Origin: an uncultured Faecalibacterium sp.
Lineage (GTDB): Bacteria; Bacillota; Clostridia; Oscillospirales; Ruminococcaceae
Assembly: GCA_900772565.1 (NCBI GenBank)
Contig: CAAHET010000215.1
Location: 1 to 10,426, forward strand
DNA: 10,426 bases
Direction of reading: 5' to 3'
The position numbers and the translations under genes were made by a program. The notes under the pieces were generated by a model. That model had not been told where the DNA came from and ran no database searches. It saw only the letters and a program-made list of their open reading frames with translations. Every line of letters begins with the position of its first letter. Within the stretch, counting starts at the first letter, position 1. This document shows, piece by piece, positions 6,748-10,426 of the stretch.

Positions 6748-7761
6748 TTATTCCCTTATCTCTGTGCCGGGGTAATAGTGCGCCAGAATGGCACGGTAGT
6801 CTGCGCCCTGCTCTGCCAGTGCCTTTGCGCCCCACTGGCTCATGCCTACGCCGTGCCCGTAACCCCTTGTGGTAAAGGAAAAGGTGCCGCTCTGGCAGAC
6901 CACCGTAAAGCAGGTACTGCGCAGCCCCAGCGCCTTGCGCAGGGCGGTACCCTGCACCGTCTGCCCGCATACTGGCAAGCTGTCCACATAGCCGGAGGGG
7001 GTGAGCACCGGCGTGCCGAACCACTGCGCCTGCTGAGAAAGGTCGGCGGCGATGCCCAGCCGCTCGGCCAGCAGCTGTTGCAGCTGGGCGGCAGAAAGGT
7101 TCAGGGTGTATTCGTAGTTTTCTGCGGAGGTGTCGGTGCTGCTGTCCACCGGTACAAGATAGGGCAGGGCAGTACCCCAGACGTTCTCGCTGGCCTCGGT
7201 GCGGCCATTGGACATGGCAAAGTAACTTGTCCCGGCGGGGGCATCCCCGTAATACAGCACCTGCGTCTGTACGTCATCCACCAGCGCGGAAAGCCGGGCG
7301 TAGTTGGCTGCATAGGCGGTGCCCCAGTAGCTGTGCAGCACTGCATCGGTCAGGCAGCCCTGCCGCCGGGCGGGGTCTGCGGTGAACCATGCGCCGTTTT
7401 CCTCGGTGCTGTGGTCCCGACGGTAGAGGGCATAGCTGTGTGCCGCCACAGCCTGTGCCTTCAGTGCTTCATCCGGCCAGCTGACCGGCATCTCGGCGGC
7501 AACGGCCCCGATGAGATATTCCCGCAGCGGCAGCTCCACCGCCTGCCCGCTGCTCTGATCCGTAAAGCAGACGGTATCGGTCGTGTCAGCAGGGGAGGGG
7601 GCTTGTCCGCTGTTTTCTTCCGAAGCGGCAGAGGTGGCTTCTGCTACGGACGAGGCAGCATCCTGCGCAAGGGTCGTGCGGGCAAGACGGTAGGCGGCAC
7701 ACGGCAGTGCACAGCCCAGCACCAGCAGAACGGCGCACAGCAGTAAAAAGGAACGTTTCAT
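6748..7761 (-). CDS. spoIID: SpoIID/LytB-family peptidoglycan lytic enzyme
   Basis: A 337-residue membrane-anchored or exported protein. Residues 4-23 are a hydrophobic signal or anchor segment; VLGC at 14-17 is a poor lipobox. About 27-72 is an Ala/Ser/Thr-rich linker. The SpoIID domain follows: LREYLIGAVAAEMP with E90 at the place of the catalytic glutamate of Bacillus subtilis SpoIID, EALKAQAVAAHSYAL, SNGRTE at 184-189, NVWGTALPYL, and the C-terminal signature GYGHGVGMSQWGA (300-312) then HYYPGT. SpoIID is a lytic transglycosylase that cuts denuded glycan strands during engulfment; relatives act in vegetative cells. The Cys/His zinc cluster described for clostridial SpoIID is not evident: only C136 stands in that area. 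The ribosome site GGGAGGAGG lies six bases before ATG. No SpoIIM, SpoIIP or SpoIIQ gene adjoins it, so a role in sporulation is not shown and the symbol is a family label. Confidence 0.85.
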   Translation of the reverse strand: MKRSFLLLCAVLLVLGCALPCAAYRLARTTLAQDAASSVAEATSAASEENSGQAPSPADTTDTVCFTDQSSGQAVELPLREYLIGAVAAEMPVSWPDEALKAQAVAAHSYALYRRDHSTEENGAWFTADPARRQGCLTDAVLHSYWGTAYAANYARLSALVDDVQTQVLYYGDAPAGTSYFAMSNGRTEASENVWGTALPYLVPVDSSTDTSAENYEYTLNLSAAQLQQLLAERLGIAADLSQQAQWFGTPVLTPSGYVDSLPVCGQTVQGTALRKALGLRSTCFTVVCQSGTFSFTTRGYGHGVGMSQWGAKALAEQGADYRAILAHYYPGTEIRE

Positions 7762-7832
7762 GATAGACCTCCTCCCGGAACGCAGGTTTTGGGAACATCA
7801 TACGCCCGGCAGCGTGCAAACCGGCGGGAAAT

Positions 7833-7866
7833 GCGCAGAGGAACCTCAGTATTTTTGCGCTTTGCG
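7833..7866. repeat. Hairpin, copy 2 of the element at 5396
   Basis: CGCAGAG at 7834-7840 pairs with CTTTGCG at 7860-7866 (7 pairs, one G-U). GCGCAGAG at 7833-7840 and TTTTTGCGCTTTGCG at 7852-7866 match copy 1 with one mismatch, while the loop sequence differs. The preceding bases are also alike (CGGGAAATGCGCAGAG here, CGGGACGAATGCGCAGAG there). It lies between divergent genes, as copy 1 does. Confidence 0.5.
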
Positions 7867-7888
7867 GTGAGAAGTGCACACTTAGCGC

Positions 7889-7917
7889 TTGAATTTACTT
7901 CACAAAAGCGATATTAT
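7889..7917 (+). promoter_or_regulatory. Promoter of the citrate synthase gene
   Basis: TTGAAT at 7889-7894 and TATTAT at 7912-7917 are separated by 17 bases, and the start is expected near 7924. This leaves a leader of about 70 bases before the citrate synthase ATG. Confidence 0.72.
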
Positions 7918-7925
7918 AAAAGTAT

Positions 7926-7948
7926 GTCCATCAGAGCGTAGGATGGAC
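7926..7948 (+). promoter_or_regulatory. Hairpin at the 5' end of the citrate synthase leader
   Basis: GTCCATC at 7926-7932 pairs perfectly with GATGGAC at 7942-7948 around a 9-base loop, only a few bases after the predicted transcript start. Hairpins in this position often slow 5' mRNA decay. A second small structure, AGGA 7982-7985 with TCCT 7990-7993, covers part of the ribosome site. Confidence 0.45.
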
Positions 7949-7993
7949 GGGATTGGAAAGTATAAAAAGTAAGAGACGGAAAGGAGCACTCCT

Positions 7994-9364
7994 ATGAACT
8001 TTGCACACGCAGAAGTGGCAACGCTGGACCCGACGACCATGCGTACCCTGTGCGAGGAGTACATCGCAAACAACTACATCGACCCGGAGACCAGCGAGCG
8101 GCTGGGGGTCAAGCGCGGCCTGCGCAACCCGGATGGCACCGGCGTGCTGGCCGGCCTGACCAATGTCTGTGACGTTGTGGGTTACAAAAAGGATCAGGAG
8201 GGTCATGTGATTCCCACCCCTGGCAAGCTGATCTACCGGGGCGTCAACATCAATGAAATCGTGGACGAGGCTTACCGCAACGACCGTTTTGTGTTTGAGG
8301 AAGTGATTTGGCTGCTTTTGTTCGGCAGCCTGCCTACCCGGGAGCAGCTGGATGATTTCTGCGAGATTCTGGCAGAGTCCCGCGCCCTGCCGGACGGCTT
8401 TATGGACACCATGAACGCGCCTTCGCCCAATATCATGAACAAGATGCAGCGCTGTGTGCTGGGCCTGTACTCCTACGATGATCGCGCCGAGGATCTGAGC
8501 CTTGAGAACATCCTGAACCAGAGCATCAACCTGATTGCCAGCATGCCCACCATGATGGTGAACGCTTACCAGATGAAGCGCCGCTACTACGACAAGCAGA
8601 GTATGTTCTTCCACCTGCCCAAGCCCGGTCAGAGCACGGCAGAACACATCCTCAGCACCTACCGCCCGGATCAGAAGTTCACCCACGAGGAGGCAAAGCT
8701 GCTGGATATGTGCCTGCTGGTGCACGCAGACCACGGCGGCGGCAACTGCTCCACCTTTACCACCCGCGTGCTGTCCTCCTCCGGTACGGATACCTACTCG
8801 GCCATTTCGGCGGCCATCGGTGCTTTGAAGGGCCCCAAGCACGGCGGCGCGAACCTGATGGTCAACCGCCAGCTGCAGGATATCCTCAAGCACGTTGAGA
8901 ACCCGGACGATGACGATGAGGTGCGCGAGTATCTGCGCCGCATCCTGCGCAAGCAGGCCGGCGACGGCTCTGGCCTGATCTACGGTATGGGTCATGCGGT
9001 GTACACCATCAGCGACCCCCGTGAGGTCATCCTGAAGCAGCGCGCAAAGCATCTGGCCTACGAAAAGGGCTTTGAGGAAGAGTACAACATGCTGTGCAGC
9101 ATCGAGCGGCTGGCACCCGGCATCTTTGCCGAGGAAAAGGGCAGTTCCAAGCCGGTGTGCGCCAACGTGGACCTGTTCAGCGGCCTGATCTACAATATGC
9201 TGGGCATCTCTGAGGACCTGTACACCCCGCTGTTTGCCATCGCCCGTGTGCCGGGCTGGTGCGCACACCGGGTGGAAGAGGTGATCTTTGCCAACCGTAT
9301 CATCCGCCCGGCCTACAAGTATCTGGGCGTGCGCCAGAAGTATAAGCCCATCGAGGAGCGTTAA
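7994..9364 (+). CDS. gltA: Citrate synthase
   Basis: A 456-residue cytoplasmic enzyme that condenses acetyl-CoA with oxaloacetate to citrate, the entry step to 2-oxoglutarate and glutamate in anaerobes with a partial citric acid cycle. The full fold is visible: GKLIYRGVNINEI near residue 77, HADHGGGNCSTF with catalytic H247, GPKHGGAN with H283, GMGHAVY at 331-337, NVDLFSG with catalytic D393, and PGWCAHRVEE near 420. DHGGGN in place of the DHE form is typical of the anaerobic Gram-positive branch. The extended N-terminus (about 45 residues before the domain) also fits that branch. AAGGAG at 7981-7986 lies seven bases before ATG. It forms an operon with the membrane-protein gene, whose start overlaps its stop. 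A 2-methylcitrate synthase activity is possible, but no propionate-pathway genes adjoin it. Confidence 0.95.
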   Translation: MNFAHAEVATLDPTTMRTLCEEYIANNYIDPETSERLGVKRGLRNPDGTGVLAGLTNVCDVVGYKKDQEGHVIPTPGKLIYRGVNINEIVDEAYRNDRFVFEEVIWLLLFGSLPTREQLDDFCEILAESRALPDGFMDTMNAPSPNIMNKMQRCVLGLYSYDDRAEDLSLENILNQSINLIASMPTMMVNAYQMKRRYYDKQSMFFHLPKPGQSTAEHILSTYRPDQKFTHEEAKLLDMCLLVHADHGGGNCSTFTTRVLSSSGTDTYSAISAAIGALKGPKHGGANLMVNRQLQDILKHVENPDDDDEVREYLRRILRKQAGDGSGLIYGMGHAVYTISDPREVILKQRAKHLAYEKGFEEEYNMLCSIERLAPGIFAEEKGSSKPVCANVDLFSGLIYNMLGISEDLYTPLFAIARVPGWCAHRVEEVIFANRIIRPAYKYLGVRQKYKPIEER

Positions 9365-10152
9365 TGGAACCGTTAGAGTTAGTTGTTGTCCTGCTTTGCG
9401 TGCTGCTTGGCCTTGGCCGCAGTGTAGACCTTGCCTTTGCCACTGACGTCGCCACCGGCCTGTGCACCGCAGGCTCAGTGTGGTGGCGGTATATTGCCTT
9501 GGGCGCTGTGGTGCTGGCCACAGTGCTGGCCGGTCGCAGCCGTCCGTTGTCTCTGGAGTCACTGCGCAGCCGCCGCCCGGCGGCCGGTGTGCTGGCTTTT
9601 GTTGGGGCAGTGTGTATGCTGGCTGCTGGCGCAGCACAGTTTATGTTCGCCGCCGGAACGGTAAGTACCCTTGTGCGTATTCTGCTGGAGGTGGTCTGTG
9701 CCGTATGGCTGAGCAGCCTCGGGCGCAGCTGGCTGCGCCGGGATGGCTGGAAAACGCCAGCCGGTGGCCTGCCGATAGCCATAGTGGGTAGTGCATTGTT
9801 CTACTGGAACGTGCTGATGCGCTTTATGGAGAATAGCTCCAGCTGGCACAGGGTACAGCCCACGGCAGCGGTATGGCAGGAGCTGGCTGCGCTGCTGTTT
9901 CTGGCGACGCTGGCACGCACGCTGTACCTGCCCCAGACGGGAAATGGCCGCGCCCTGCACGCAGCGGCGCTTGCAGCTTTCTGCCTGTGCCTGTGCTGGG
10001 AGCTGCCCCGGGTGCTCTTGCTATGGGCAGTGATAAGCCTTGGCGGCGGTACTGCGGCGGTGCTGCCAGAGCTGTTTTCCGGCCTTGCGCTGTGCTGCAT
10101 TGGCGGTATAGGGCTTGCCTGCACCGGAAAGGAAAAAGCTGGAAATAACTGA
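9364..10152 (+). CDS. Polytopic membrane protein of unknown function
   Basis: I do not recognise this 262-residue protein. It is very rich in Ala, Leu and Val, with about eight hydrophobic segments: near residues 4-19, 42-56, 73-96, 100-119, 134-152, 169-187, 198-228 (possibly two) and 234-253. Charged loops include RSRPLSLESLRSRR (58-71) and a LRRDGWK loop (124-130). It ends KEKAGNN, and no catalytic or transporter signature is evident. Its ATG (9364-9366) shares base 9364 with the citrate synthase TAA, and its ribosome site AGGAG 9354-9358 lies inside the last citrate synthase codons, so translation should be coupled. Role from context only: perhaps transport or sensing linked to citrate metabolism, or simply an operon companion. 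No clear intrinsic terminator follows; short stems at 10161-10172 and 10173-10189 lack a T run. Confidence 0.8.
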   Translation: MEPLELVVVLLCVLLGLGRSVDLAFATDVATGLCTAGSVWWRYIALGAVVLATVLAGRSRPLSLESLRSRRPAAGVLAFVGAVCMLAAGAAQFMFAAGTVSTLVRILLEVVCAVWLSSLGRSWLRRDGWKTPAGGLPIAIVGSALFYWNVLMRFMENSSSWHRVQPTAAVWQELAALLFLATLARTLYLPQTGNGRALHAAALAAFCLCLCWELPRVLLLWAVISLGGGTAAVLPELFSGLALCCIGGIGLACTGKEKAGNN

Positions 10153-10267
10153 CAAAATACGGGCGCGTGCCCTTGGTGCAATTGACCAAAAGCTTTGTGG
10201 CAGGGTGCATAAAATCGTACAAAAGCAAAAAAAGATGAAATTGTGTTGTTAATTTTTTAGCAGACAC

Positions 10268-10296
10268 TTGAAAGTTTGCCAATTTTGGTCTACAAT
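10268..10296 (+). promoter_or_regulatory. Promoter of the gap gene
   Basis: TTGAAA at 10268-10273 and TACAAT at 10291-10296 are separated by exactly 17 bases, one base from consensus in each box except a second change in the -35. The start is expected near 10303, leaving a leader of about 50 bases that ends in the ribosome site AGGAGGT at 10336-10342. Confidence 0.8.
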
Positions 10297-10351
10297 AAAG
10301 ATACCGTGATTTATCCGATTATGGGTAAAATAATTAGGAGGTACTATTACA

Positions 10352-10426
10352 ATGGCTGTTAGAGTTGCTATCAATGGTTTCGGTCGTATTGGCCGTCTGG
10401 CTTTCCGTCAGATGTTTGATGCTGAG
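10352..10426 (+). CDS. gap: Glyceraldehyde-3-phosphate dehydrogenase, N-terminal part (3' end outside window)
   Basis: The 25 visible codons read MAVRVAINGFGRIGRLAFRQ and then MFDAE. INGFGRIGR is the NAD-binding glycine motif that opens the Rossmann fold of GAPDH, which oxidises glyceraldehyde 3-phosphate to 1,3-bisphosphoglycerate in glycolysis. AGGAGGT lies nine bases before ATG, and the gene has its own strong promoter, as expected for a highly expressed glycolytic enzyme. The catalytic cysteine region is outside the window. Confidence 0.93.
   Translation, partial: MAVRVAINGFGRIGRLAFRQMFDAE

Noticed and set aside
7931..9637. A 568-codon minus-strand frame opposite citrate synthase
   Set aside because: Citrate synthase is unmistakable on the plus strand; the opposite frame is compositional.
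10161..10208. A terminator after the membrane-protein gene
   Set aside because: The stems GGGC/GCCC and TTGGT/ACCAA are short and no T tract follows, so an intrinsic terminator cannot be supported.

Overview
The window looks like chromosomal DNA from a GC-rich gut Firmicute of the Oscillospiraceae/Ruminococcaceae type, with Faecalibacterium or a close relative as the best guess. This rests on GC-rich coding regions set in AT-rich intergenic DNA, strong AGGAGG-type ribosome sites, a secreted pectin-degrading multidomain enzyme, a SpoIID-family protein, and a citrate synthase of the anaerobic Gram-positive type. The genus is inferred from overall style, not from a diagnostic marker.

Left edge (1-1005): the 3' third of a large serine recombinase, a mark of an integrated mobile element, ends at 606 with its own terminator. 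About 400 bp of AT-rich DNA follow without a convincing gene. They hold a perfect 12-bp tandem repeat, a good orphan promoter, an inverted repeat around its -35 box, and a bidirectional terminator. Promoter and terminator together could bound a small RNA.

Pectin region (1006-6746): a 1350-residue secreted protein on the minus strand joins a family PL9 polysaccharide lyase to a CE12-type SGNH acetylesterase, between two related terminal modules. This suggests one enzyme that both deacetylates and cleaves pectin or rhamnogalacturonan. A 606-bp divergent intergenic region, with a palindromic operator candidate and a hairpin, separates it from a plus-strand gene for a secreted C39-like cysteine peptidase. 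That gene and the next converge on a bidirectional terminator.

Core region (6748-10426): a minus-strand SpoIID/LytB-family protein is divergent from a plus-strand two-gene unit, citrate synthase followed by an unrecognised polytopic membrane protein that starts inside the citrate synthase stop codon. The window ends 25 codons into a glyceraldehyde-3-phosphate dehydrogenase gene with its own strong promoter. A hairpin with nearly the same sequence occurs in both divergent intergenic regions (about 5396 and 7833), which suggests a dispersed element.

No tRNA, rRNA, CRISPR array or complete insertion sequence was seen. The least explained items are the architecture of the lyase-esterase, the repeated hairpin, the possible small RNA beside the recombinase, and the membrane protein coupled to citrate synthase.
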